In this document: piece by piece, positions 7,680 through 14,330 of the stretch
Layout: every line of letters starts with the position of its first letter
Position numbering within the stretch: position 1 is the first letter of the stretch
Source: JAGLCW01 sp964427915
Lineage (GTDB): Bacteria > Caldisericota > Caldisericia > UBA6126
Length of the DNA stretch: 18,019 bases
NCBI GenBank assembly: GCA_964427915.1
Contig: CAYRWA010000023.1
Span: 1 to 18,019, forward strand
Direction: 5' to 3'
Translations under genes and position numbers: made by a program
The notes under the pieces: model-generated
Told to the model about the DNA's origin: nothing
The model's input: the letters and a program-made list of their open reading frames with translations, nothing else
Database searches by the model: none

Positions 7680-8593
7680 TTCATGTTCATGAAAATGACG
7701 CTCATGATCGATAAAAGAATTGCGATGGTTACATTTCGTGTCATTTTTTCTCGCAATACAATCCAGCTAAACAAGCTGATAAAAATAATGGTTCCAGCGC
7801 TAAATGTTGGGAATGCAAGTGCTGCTGGAATATCTTCTAAACCCCGAAGGAGAAAATAGGAGGACCCATAATTCAGTACACCAATGCATAAACCAAATCC
7901 TATCTCTTTCCACCGAAAGATGGTTTTCCGAAAACATTGATTGGCAATCGAATACAAAAGAGCCGTACTAAATACTACAAATAAGAAAAGTGAGTTGTAG
8001 GAGGGTAGGGCATATTGTTGGAAGACCTTGTTGCTAAACTCTGCCAAACCCATTAAAAGAAGTAGCAATCCTAACGACAAGGAGAACCGGTTAGACCGAT
8101 TTGCGTGTTTCCAGTTGTGTAGAAAAAACACGGCAACTAGAGATAAAATTATTCCAAACCACTGCGAGTAAGAAGGAAAAATTTTCCAAAACAGAAGGGA
8201 TAGAATGACGGGTACACTAATTCCTAATTTTGCGAACGTTCCTGAGAGTGCTAGTCCGTTGTAGCGTATGCTGTATCGGTACAAAAAAAGACTCGCAAAG
8301 AAAAGGAGTCCTCCAATAATGCCCAGAGAAATGGCATAGGCAAAAGAGCCAGGGTGTGAAAAAGAGCTTGTAGTAAGAAAAACCAAAGGAAATTCTTGAA
8401 GAAAGGATTCGAAAGCAGTGGGTAGGGAAAACCAACGAAAAGAACGATGCAAGAAAAAAGGGAGACTCATTACGGCTGCAAAAAAATAATTTGCAACTAG
8501 TATCCCTGACCATTGAGTCTTGAATCTTTCACTCCAAGAAAAAACAATGGCAATTCCTGAACTACAAACAATTGCCACAAAAAGCCATGTCAT
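7676..8593 (-). CDS. EamA/DMT family transporter
   Basis: A 305-residue hydrophobic protein with about ten membrane segments in two halves, typical in size for EamA-domain drug/metabolite transporters. The C-terminal half carries the family-like pattern of a short extramembrane LRGLEDIPAALAFPTFSAGT (about residues 249-268) followed by a helix ending in LREKM. It is not close to the RarD protein of this window. The ATG at 8593 lies 11 bases after the nitroreductase stop codon and has no clear ribosome binding site, so it is probably translated by coupling within a two-gene operon. Substrate unknown; the pairing hints that it may move a substrate or product of the flavoenzyme, but this is inference. 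Confidence 0.8.
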   Translation of the reverse strand: MTWLFVAIVCSSGIAIVFSWSERFKTQWSGILVANYFFAAVMSLPFFLHRSFRWFSLPTAFESFLQEFPLVFLTTSSFSHPGSFAYAISLGIIGGLLFFASLFLYRYSIRYNGLALSGTFAKLGISVPVILSLLFWKIFPSYSQWFGIILSLVAVFFLHNWKHANRSNRFSLSLGLLLLLMGLAEFSNKVFQQYALPSYNSLFLFVVFSTALLYSIANQCFRKTIFRWKEIGFGLCIGVLNYGSSYFLLRGLEDIPAALAFPTFSAGTIIFISLFSWIVLREKMTRNVTIAILLSIMSVIFMNMK

Positions 8594-8604
8594 TGGGTGA
8601 AAAA

Positions 8605-9369
8605 CTATTTCTTTTCTATGGTGCCAACAGCAGCTGCATACACTGCTAATTCGTTAATCCCATCAATTTTTAAATACTGATCTGTGAAGATTTGATCGTA
8701 TGCGCCAATCGCACAAACCCCCAATTGAACTGCTTCTCCAGCAAGATATAAATTTTGACAGGCATGCCCAGCATCCATCAAAATATATCGATGCGCTTCT
8801 AGGTGATATCGCCATTCACTACGATAAGGTACACTTGTCCAAAAGAAAACGACGGATGCTTTTTCTGTAAACACTTGGTTGTGACAACATTTTTTTACAT
8901 TACTTACCAAATCTTCGTCTAGGAGTACTCGTATGAGTTGATGTTCTTGAGGCAGATATCGGTATACTCCAGGCTCTACTTTGTCTACATGTAGCACTGC
9001 TATGTAGGTAACTAATGAGTGCCTAGCTCCTCCTGACGGGACCATTCGTAACGAATAAGCTTGTTTTGGCCCGATTTCTTTAATGCCTTGTGTGGCATAA
9101 AGAAGCCATGATAATTCCTCCAGAGTGATTGGTTCAGCTGTGTAGTTCCGATGACTTCTACGGTCAAATATGATTTGGAAAATATCTTGTTTCTTCATTG
9201 TCGTTTTTTCTGGGATGGGGAGGTGTACAAAGGTGGATCCTTTTTTCTCATAAGGTTTAAAAAGATCAGGTCTAGGGAACCTTTGCTCTTGGTCGGTTTT
9301 CACTCTCTTCTTTTCCATCCAGTTCAATTTGGATTTCAGAAAAAACCTATGTTTAGTCAGATTGTTCAT
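8605..9369 (-). CDS. SagB-type nitroreductase family flavoprotein
   Basis: A 254-residue protein of the FMN-dependent nitroreductase superfamily, SagB-type dehydrogenase branch. Evidence: an N-terminal extension ending in HLPIPEK (residues 49-55), the phosphate-binding RRSHRNY (70-76), the SagB-like PSGGARHS (111-118), VEPGVYRYLPQEHQL (131-145), and EAHRYILMDAGHACQNLYLA (191-210) followed by LGVCAIGAYDQ. SagB proteins in toxin clusters oxidise azolines to azoles, but many lone members have no known substrate. No cyclodehydratase or precursor peptide gene is present here, so a thiazole/oxazole peptide role is not supported. GGAGG lies five bases before the ATG at 9369. The EamA transporter follows 11 bases downstream. 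Confidence 0.85.
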   Translation of the reverse strand: MNNLTKHRFFLKSKLNWMEKKRVKTDQEQRFPRPDLFKPYEKKGSTFVHLPIPEKTTMKKQDIFQIIFDRRSHRNYTAEPITLEELSWLLYATQGIKEIGPKQAYSLRMVPSGGARHSLVTYIAVLHVDKVEPGVYRYLPQEHQLIRVLLDEDLVSNVKKCCHNQVFTEKASVVFFWTSVPYRSEWRYHLEAHRYILMDAGHACQNLYLAGEAVQLGVCAIGAYDQIFTDQYLKIDGINELAVYAAAVGTIEKK

Positions 9370-9404
9370 TCATTCCTCCAAGGAAGCTATTAAAACTAGT
9401 AGAT

Positions 9405-9422
9405 ATACTATCATTATAGTAT
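9405..9422. promoter_or_regulatory. inverted repeat in divergent promoter region
   Basis: ATACTAT (9405-9411) and ATAGTAT (9416-9422) form a perfect 7-base inverted repeat around CATT. A minus-strand TATAAT (9418-9413) that could serve the nitroreductase gene lies inside it. The same ATACTAT occurs again at 9477-9483, overlapping the -10 box of the divergent DJ-1 gene and the palindrome ACTATAGT (9479-9486). This could be an operator shared by both directions, or simply A/T-rich promoter sequence. Confidence 0.35.
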
Positions 9423-9472
9423 TATGAGATCATTTTATCTAGCGATGTTGTCTTTTTCATGTAATTGTCACA

Positions 9473-9481
9473 TGCTATACT
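9473..9481 (+). promoter_or_regulatory. extended -10 promoter for the DJ-1 gene
   Basis: TGC directly followed by TATACT (hexamer 9476-9481) is an extended -10 element. A leader of about 25 bases follows, with an AAAGGA ribosome binding site before the ATG at 9514. A TTGTCA lies too close upstream to act as its -35 box. Confidence 0.5.
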
Positions 9482-9513
9482 ATAGTTAATGTACTAAAAG
9501 AAAGGATTCTACT

Positions 9514-10032
9514 ATGGAACCAAAAAGTATTCTCATGATTGTAGCGAGTAAGAATTTCCGAGATGAGGAGTATCAGTATCCTCGTAATGTATTTGAAAAA
9601 GCAGGGTATCAAGTGACCGTTGCATCAACTACAAAAAAAACCATACCTGGTATGTTATCAATGAAGATTAAGGCAGATGTGTTGTTAGCAGATGTTGATC
9701 CCTCTTCATTTGACGCAGTTGTTTTCGTGGGTGGATCTGGATCGACAGAGTACTGGGATCATCCAAAGGCTCACGAAATTGCTTTGGAAATGAACCAGAA
9801 CAAAAAACTAGTAGCAGCCATTTGTTTGGCTCCTTTGACTCTTGGTAAATGTGGCATTATGAAAGGCCTAAAAGGAACGATTTACGAATCTGCAAAAAAT
9901 GAATTCTTGGATACAGGGGCTATTTATAAAGACCAGGGAGTTGTTGTAGACGATCATGTTATTACAGCCAACGGACCAGCTGCTGCAAAGAAATTTGGAC
10001 AAGAAATCGTGAAATACTTGAAGAAACAATAG
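9514..10032 (+). CDS. DJ-1/PfpI family protein
   Basis: A 172-residue single-domain protein of the DJ-1/PfpI superfamily. The nucleophile elbow AAICLAP places the reactive Cys at 104, and the conserved acidic residue is probably Glu19 in FRDEEYQYP. The strand VVFVGGSGSTEYWD (69-82) and the end ITANGPAAAKKFGQEIVKYL are typical of the family. The residue after Cys is Leu rather than the His found in PfpI-type members, so it is closer to the DJ-1/YajL-like group. Members act in stress protection, as glyoxalase-like enzymes or as chaperones; which applies here is not visible. The stop is eight bases before the next gene, so the two form an operon. Confidence 0.88.
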   Translation: MEPKSILMIVASKNFRDEEYQYPRNVFEKAGYQVTVASTTKKTIPGMLSMKIKADVLLADVDPSSFDAVVFVGGSGSTEYWDHPKAHEIALEMNQNKKLVAAICLAPLTLGKCGIMKGLKGTIYESAKNEFLDTGAIYKDQGVVVDDHVITANGPAAAKKFGQEIVKYLKKQ

Positions 10033-10040
10033 GGGAAAAA

Positions 10041-10868
10041 ATGATTCTTTTGCGACCAATATCATTTTTCATTTTGTGTTGTAAGTGGTTGTCTGTTGGA
10101 ATTATTCTGTGTGCCATAGGGATGTCTTCTGTTTTTGCTACAACATCATTGAACTATGAAACGACAATTGATGATACCCGATTGTTCCCTATTGTATGTG
10201 AGCAAGATATTCCCAAAGAATACCAGGGAGCTGTTGCTCCAGTCTCCTGTTTAGCTGTTGTTGTTGTATCCTATTACAAATGCTTGCCAATAAATGCTGT
10301 ATATACAAAAATGGGAATTCATCCTTTTGCTACATACCTTACAAATACCTATTCCATTTCTTCTGACAGAACGTTTTTACAAGGTGCACAAGGGTCCTAC
10401 GATGCTGGCGATAAGGATATGCAGGAGTATATTAGAAAGCATGGCCTACTTTTGGAACAGCAATACAGTGTTTTGTCGGAAAGCGAATTGATCAACAGTA
10501 TTACCCCTAGTTTGATGAATCAGAACCCAGTAATGATTTGGGAGGAATCTTCCAATCCGTACCTGGTGATAGGGATACAACAAAATGACCATGGTACCAT
10601 TTTTTTAGCATATAGTCCTCTACAAAAGGAGATACAGCAGATACCGTTGGCAACATTTGCCCAACAATCCTTGTATATGACTTTTATTTATCCCCATCAA
10701 CAGGAGCAGAAGTCTTTGATGGAAGAAATATCTTTTCTTGTGAAAAAAAGATTTGAAGCAATTCTGAATGAGTGGAAATGGGATTTCGAAATTTGGTTTT
10801 ACAAACAAATCAATTCGTTTCTTTCCGGTTTTCATACTCGGTTTCCCTGGTTTTCATCGTCGACATAG
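10041..10868 (+). CDS. secreted C39-peptidase-like protein, probably inactive
   Basis: A 275-residue exported protein. Residues 1-33 form a signal peptide ending in SSVFA. The mature part has two stretches reminiscent of C39-like papain-fold proteins: APVSCLAVVVVSYY (66-79), where active members have a Cys-Gly-Pro start, and NPVMIWEESSNPYLVIGIQ (162-180) followed by HGTIFLAYSPL (184-194), where active members have a catalytic His and a DP motif. Ala replaces the expected Cys and no His is seen in the second stretch, so if the relation is right the enzyme has probably lost activity. The C-terminus (about 225-270) is helical and rich in Trp/Phe. GGGGAAAA serves as ribosome binding site; the gene is coupled to the DJ-1 gene. 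Family assignment is tentative. Confidence 0.45.
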   Translation: MILLRPISFFILCCKWLSVGIILCAIGMSSVFATTSLNYETTIDDTRLFPIVCEQDIPKEYQGAVAPVSCLAVVVVSYYKCLPINAVYTKMGIHPFATYLTNTYSISSDRTFLQGAQGSYDAGDKDMQEYIRKHGLLLEQQYSVLSESELINSITPSLMNQNPVMIWEESSNPYLVIGIQQNDHGTIFLAYSPLQKEIQQIPLATFAQQSLYMTFIYPHQQEQKSLMEEISFLVKKRFEAILNEWKWDFEIWFYKQINSFLSGFHTRFPWFSSST

Positions 10869-10897
10869 AAACCATTTCTCACCCAGAGAGAGGGAAG

Positions 10898-11335
10898 TTA
10901 TTGTACGTTTGGGAGGATATATTTTTGAACTTTTCGTAGGGCATTAGTGCAATTGATGCCTGAGGCCTTAAATTCCACAGTTTGTTGGCTATGGAACGAT
11001 ACGATAGCAAGATATCTTGATTTTATGGTAGGTTGATCAGGATCATCAAATGATTTTTTCTTGATATCTACAAAATGAACTTGTTCTTTGTAGGGGAAAA
11101 TCTGTAATTGATCTTGCCCAAACAATTTAGGGAACACGTATATAAGGGAATCAGAGAATAGAAATAGAGACTTTGCTTCTCGTTCTTTGCCCATCAAAAA
11201 GTCGGAAATGAAATAGTCGTGAAAACGTGTATTATAGAGCAAAGCACTCTGATAACAACCTTGAATTTTATCCAATACTTCTTCTTCGTGGGCAAAATCG
11301 AGTGTAGAAATTTCTTTCCGTATTTGATCAATCAT
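10898..11335 (-). CDS. small PH-like protein, function unknown
   Basis: A 145-residue soluble protein. The start at 11335 is chosen because GGAGG lies just before it; an in-frame ATG 18 codons upstream would run through the promoter and ribosome binding site. The N-terminal third is helical (MIDQIRKEISTLDFAHEEEV). The rest alternates short beta strands and ends in an amphipathic helix: SLFLFSDSLIYVFPK, the QIFPYKEQVHFVDIKKK stretch, RYLAIVSFHSQQTVEFKA and ALRKVQKYI. This order is like bacterial PH-like domains (YokE and relatives), but I see no diagnostic motif. It is divergent from the trkH chain and shares a 74-base region with it. Confidence 0.6.
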   Translation of the reverse strand: MIDQIRKEISTLDFAHEEEVLDKIQGCYQSALLYNTRFHDYFISDFLMGKEREAKSLFLFSDSLIYVFPKLFGQDQLQIFPYKEQVHFVDIKKKSFDDPDQPTIKSRYLAIVSFHSQQTVEFKASGINCTNALRKVQKYILPNVQ

Positions 11336-11369
11336 AAGTATCCTCCATAATGTAAAAAAATGTCCCCTA

Positions 11370-11378
11370 AATATACCA
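11370..11378 (-). promoter_or_regulatory. extended -10 promoter for the PH-like gene
   Basis: On the minus strand TGG is followed directly by TATATT (hexamer 11375-11370). The predicted start leaves a leader of about 28 bases that contains the GGAGG ribosome binding site. No clear -35 box is seen. Confidence 0.45.
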
Positions 11379-11395
11379 AAAAGAACCAAATCTTC

Positions 11396-11401
11396 TATAC
11401 T
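11396..11401 (+). promoter_or_regulatory. possible -10 box of the trkH chain
   Basis: TATACT ends nine bases before the ATG at 11410 of the small membrane peptide gene. No good -35 hexamer is present. If used, the mRNA would be nearly leaderless, which would fit the absence of a ribosome binding site. Confidence 0.35.
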
Positions 11402-11409
11402 GATTAAAT

Positions 11410-11529
11410 ATGTTAAAGATGACTGGTAAAAATTTGCTTCATGTGTTAGAAGAGTTTGCTTTTGCTGCAGGATTGATTTTACTCAATCTTGGCGTTATCT
11501 ATATCATTTATCTTTTTTTTAAGCCATGA
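11410..11529 (+). CDS. 39-residue single-helix membrane peptide coupled to trkH
   Basis: A 39-codon frame encoding a polar, slightly amphipathic start (MLKMTGKNLLHVLEEF) and one hydrophobic helix (about residues 17-37: AFAAGLILLNLGVIYIIYLFF), ending in Lys-Pro. Its TGA stop overlaps the trkH ATG as ATGA (11526-11529), so trkH lacks its own spaced ribosome binding site and is probably translated by coupling. No ribosome binding site precedes the ATG at 11410 or the second ATG at 11419. It is the size of known small channel and transporter subunits such as KdpF, but I see no sequence proof of relation. The reading frame, the clean membrane helix and the same type of junction at both ends of trkH argue that it is real. 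Confidence 0.55.
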   Translation: MLKMTGKNLLHVLEEFAFAAGLILLNLGVIYIIYLFFKP

Positions 11530-13049
11530 GAATTCAGGTAGACTCCAAAGACTGGCACTCCATCCTTCACCTAAGCGGTACATTTGTGTATTTTTATGGA
11601 TTTACAATGATTGTACCCATTATTGTCGCCATTTTTTTTGGGGAGTACAAAACATGTGTTGATTTTGCTCTTGGTTTCATGATTTGTGTCTCTATCGGGC
11701 TTTTGTTACGAAATTGTTTTCATTGTCAAACCACTACAAAGTGGGTTCATGGAATGAGCGCTACAGCGCTTTCATGGTTAATTGTTATGTTTATTGCAGC
11801 GCTGCCCTACTACTGGAGTGGTTTTTTTGGATCGTATATGGACGCTTGCTTCGATACAATGAGTGGGATCACAACGACCGGTTTGACATTGATTCAAAAC
11901 ATCGACCATATTCCTATCAGTTTAAACATATGGCGACATGTATTGACATTTATTGGAGGGCAAGGGGTTGTTTTGGTTGCGCTATCATTTGTACCTGCCG
12001 CAGCTGTAGGGTTTCAGGCTCTTGTAGGTGAGGGAAAAGAAGAAAAGTTAATACCTAACGTGAGAGATACAGGCAAAGCGATTTGGTTTATTAGCTTTTT
12101 CTTCATGATTGTGGGACTGTGTACTTACTTTGTCATTGGATTGTTGATTGGCCTAGAGCCTGGTTGGTCCTTGTTTCATGGTTTTTGTATGTTTATGTCC
12201 TCGTGGAGTACAGGAGGTTTTGCGCCACAAATGATGAACACGATGTACTACCACAGCTTCATGTTTGAGTTTGTCTGTATGGTCTTTTTTGTTTTGGGTT
12301 CTATGAACTTCGGTTTGCATTACTATATATGGTTTAAAGATCGCAAAGAGTTATACAAAGACATAGAAACTCGTTCGTTTATCATTACTTTGACCATTAC
12401 GAGTATTATTCTCACTGTTGGACTGTTTAAAGATCAGATTTATACATCCTTTCTTCCTCTTGTGAGAAAAGGTTTCTTTATTCTCTTATCGGGGCATTCT
12501 GGCACAGGTCAAATGACAATTTATGCTACCCAGTTTCTAACACAATGGGGGGATGTAGGTCTGATTGCTGTCATTCTAGTCATGCTTTTTGGTGGTTGGT
12601 CTGCCTCCACTGCCGGAGGTTTTAAAGCAATCCGAATTGGAATTGTATTTAAATCCATCATGTCGGATATTCAGCAGTTTTTAATTCCCAAGACTAGCGT
12701 ATACATTTCAAAATATCGACACCTTGGAAATAGAGTGCTTAATCCGAAAACTGTTAAAACAACCATGAACATCATTGCTCTTTATATGTTGATTCATTTG
12801 TTTGGAGCTATTGTAGGCGTTATGAATGGGTATCCTTTGGTTGATTCTTTTTTCGAATCTGTTTCAGCGACAGCAAACGTTGGATTAAGCTGTGGAATCA
12901 CATCTTACACAATGCCCTCCAATATGAAGGTTGTCTATATTATCAATATGTACTTAGGACGACTTGAATTCACCGCTGCAATTGTTTTAATCTCCTACAT
13001 TGTCAATGGACTGTTGCAACATAAGCATAAAGAAAGCAAATTGTCATGA
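11526..13049 (+). CDS. trkH: TrkH/KtrB-type potassium uptake channel subunit
   Basis: A 507-residue membrane protein with the four-fold pore repeat of the TrkH/TrkG/KtrB superfamily. Four selectivity-filter segments are visible: TTTGLT (residues 116-121), STGGFA (228-233), SGTGQM (325-330) and TANVGL (449-454). The conserved GGWSASTAGGFKAIRI (356-371) forms the loop after the third pore, and MYLGRLEFTA (475-484) the last repeat. Length and N-terminal region favour TrkH over the shorter KtrB. The protein moves K+ into the cell, normally gated by a cytoplasmic RCK-domain partner (TrkA); no such gene is in the window. Both ends overlap neighbours by ATGA, so it is the middle gene of a three-gene coupled chain. 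Confidence 0.93.
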   Translation: MRIQVDSKDWHSILHLSGTFVYFYGFTMIVPIIVAIFFGEYKTCVDFALGFMICVSIGLLLRNCFHCQTTTKWVHGMSATALSWLIVMFIAALPYYWSGFFGSYMDACFDTMSGITTTGLTLIQNIDHIPISLNIWRHVLTFIGGQGVVLVALSFVPAAAVGFQALVGEGKEEKLIPNVRDTGKAIWFISFFFMIVGLCTYFVIGLLIGLEPGWSLFHGFCMFMSSWSTGGFAPQMMNTMYYHSFMFEFVCMVFFVLGSMNFGLHYYIWFKDRKELYKDIETRSFIITLTITSIILTVGLFKDQIYTSFLPLVRKGFFILLSGHSGTGQMTIYATQFLTQWGDVGLIAVILVMLFGGWSASTAGGFKAIRIGIVFKSIMSDIQQFLIPKTSVYISKYRHLGNRVLNPKTVKTTMNIIALYMLIHLFGAIVGVMNGYPLVDSFFESVSATANVGLSCGITSYTMPSNMKVVYIINMYLGRLEFTAAIVLISYIVNGLLQHKHKESKLS

Positions 13050-13747
13050 AGAAAAATCAAACCCTTATATTTTTGTGTAGTATTCTGGCAATAGTGACTC
13101 TGTTATCGATTCCTATGACGGCTAGTGCTAAGCAAGATTGGATGAAAGGCACACTGGGCAAATATCTAGAAAAACTAAATGATCAATATTTAACCACCCG
13201 CATGAGTGACGAGGAGATTGAAAAGAATACTGAATTGCTACTCCGCGACTACCTTACAATAGAGGACTTATCCCATCTAGAAAATCCTAAAGTTGCGGAG
13301 CTTATTACCTTTCCAAGTTTATATGACGAGAAAGAAATCTTGTTTTATGGGGAGGCTATCGGGCAAATTATGCGAAGGGGTGATTATTGTTGGGTCAATG
13401 TAATGGATGCTGATGGAAATTCACTTGGCTGTTGGATGCCAGAGCATTTTTCTGAGGATATTTCTTTCTTGGGGCGATATCGCATTCACGGAGACGCACT
13501 TCTTCTGAAAGGGATTTTTCATGCAGCAAGAGAAGAACATGGTGGTGAAACAGAACTCGAAGTAAATGACCTGATTCTTTTGGAAAGAGGGAAGGTGTAT
13601 CCTGGGGAAAAAGTAAATATCACTTTCGTATATATCATATTCATTCTTGTATTAGGAGTTTTGGTTTTTATGGTGTACCAACATTACTTTGAGAAAAAGA
13701 AACAACGTTCTTCTGCTGGAGGAATGTTCTTTGGTGACCATAACTAG
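13046..13747 (+). CDS. exported, membrane-anchored OB-fold-like protein coupled to trkH
   Basis: A 233-residue protein that starts inside the trkH stop (ATGA, 13046-13049). Residues 1-28 are a signal peptide or N-terminal anchor ending in TASA. A helical acidic region follows (30-90), then a compact beta domain (98-182) with EILFYGEAIGQIMRRGDYCW and LGRYRIHGDALLLKGIFHAA, a strand order like the OB folds of nucleic-acid-anti or NirD-like domains. A transmembrane helix (about 192-211) and a short basic tail rich in Lys/Arg and Gly end the chain. The soluble domain would lie outside the membrane. I know no such protein as a Trk subunit. Function unknown; coupling suggests a role with the channel. 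Confidence 0.7.
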   Translation: MKKNQTLIFLCSILAIVTLLSIPMTASAKQDWMKGTLGKYLEKLNDQYLTTRMSDEEIEKNTELLLRDYLTIEDLSHLENPKVAELITFPSLYDEKEILFYGEAIGQIMRRGDYCWVNVMDADGNSLGCWMPEHFSEDISFLGRYRIHGDALLLKGIFHAAREEHGGETELEVNDLILLERGKVYPGEKVNITFVYIIFILVLGVLVFMVYQHYFEKKKQRSSAGGMFFGDHN

Positions 13748-13757
13748 GCAGAGAGAA

Positions 13758-14330
13758 TTATAGAGAGAGCTGTCTTGTTACTTCATACAGAATGATAGCT
13801 ACAGCTGATCGAACCGACAAGTGATTGTAGTTGGTAGGGCCTTCAATGGGCTGGAGCATGTAATCTACCGACTGAATAATAGAAGGGCTTAAACCCCAAC
13901 CAGTTCCAAACAATAAAAGCACCGGCGCCTGGACTCTTCTTTTTTGTGTGGACTGGAAATCAATTATCTTATCGGAGTGAAAGCGAGCAGAAGTACCTAT
14001 AACGATAGGTGTTTGTCCGGTTTCTTTGGCAATGGCTTCTCTAGACTCTTCCCAATAATTGGTTGTTCTTACAATATCCAACGCTTCTTTTCGATTGTAA
14101 TTGTATTCTTTTCCAAAGCCTGTATTCCAGAATTCAATAACTCTCTGTACAACTTGTCGTTGTTTTAGAGCATGATTGACAATAAAAAAAGACGAAGCTC
14201 CAAAGGTAATGCAAGATCGTGCAATATCATGAAGGTCAAAAAGTGTAACCGAGGTGGTTACAATGGCCCCCTTTTTATCAATTACCGGATAGTGAATCAA
14301 AGAAACATACAATGGAAACCACTTATTCAT
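13758..14330 (-). CDS. SPOUT-type RNA methyltransferase (PF09936 family)
   Basis: A 190-residue protein of the SAM-dependent RNA methyltransferase family typified by TM1570, which is encoded beside trmD in Thermotoga. Seen: the start LYVSLIHYPVIDKKGAIVTT, then SVTLFDLHDIARSCITFGAS (about residues 28-47), the central PVLLLFGTGWGLSP (about 135-148) corresponding to the knotted SAM-binding loop, and the end IEGPTNYNHLSVRSAVAI. The target nucleotide is not known to me. Its start overlaps the trmD end by 8 bases; no good ribosome binding site is seen, so coupling is likely. It is the last gene of the block and ends 10 bases from the convergent OB-like gene, with no terminator hairpin visible. Confidence 0.82.
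   Translation of the reverse strand: MNKWFPLYVSLIHYPVIDKKGAIVTTSVTLFDLHDIARSCITFGASSFFIVNHALKQRQVVQRVIEFWNTGFGKEYNYNRKEALDIVRTTNYWEESREAIAKETGQTPIVIGTSARFHSDKIIDFQSTQKRRVQAPVLLLFGTGWGLSPSIIQSVDYMLQPIEGPTNYNHLSVRSAVAIILYEVTRQLSL

Noticed and set aside
8605..9369. A thiazole/oxazole-modified peptide (TOMM) cluster around the SagB-type gene
   Set aside because: No cyclodehydratase, docking protein or precursor peptide is present on either side.
10041..10868. A bacteriocin maturation peptidase/transporter system from the C39 resemblance and the nearby ABC genes
   Set aside because: The C39-like protein lacks catalytic residues and is not fused to a transporter; the ABC pair has no N-terminal peptidase domain and no double-glycine precursor is visible.
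11336..11389. An 18-residue N-terminal extension of the PH-like protein
   Set aside because: It would be encoded across the extended -10 promoter and ribosome binding site; GGAGG supports the start at 11335.
13740..13775. GAGAGA runs between the OB-like and SPOUT genes as a terminator
   Set aside because: They are direct purine repeats and do not form a hairpin.
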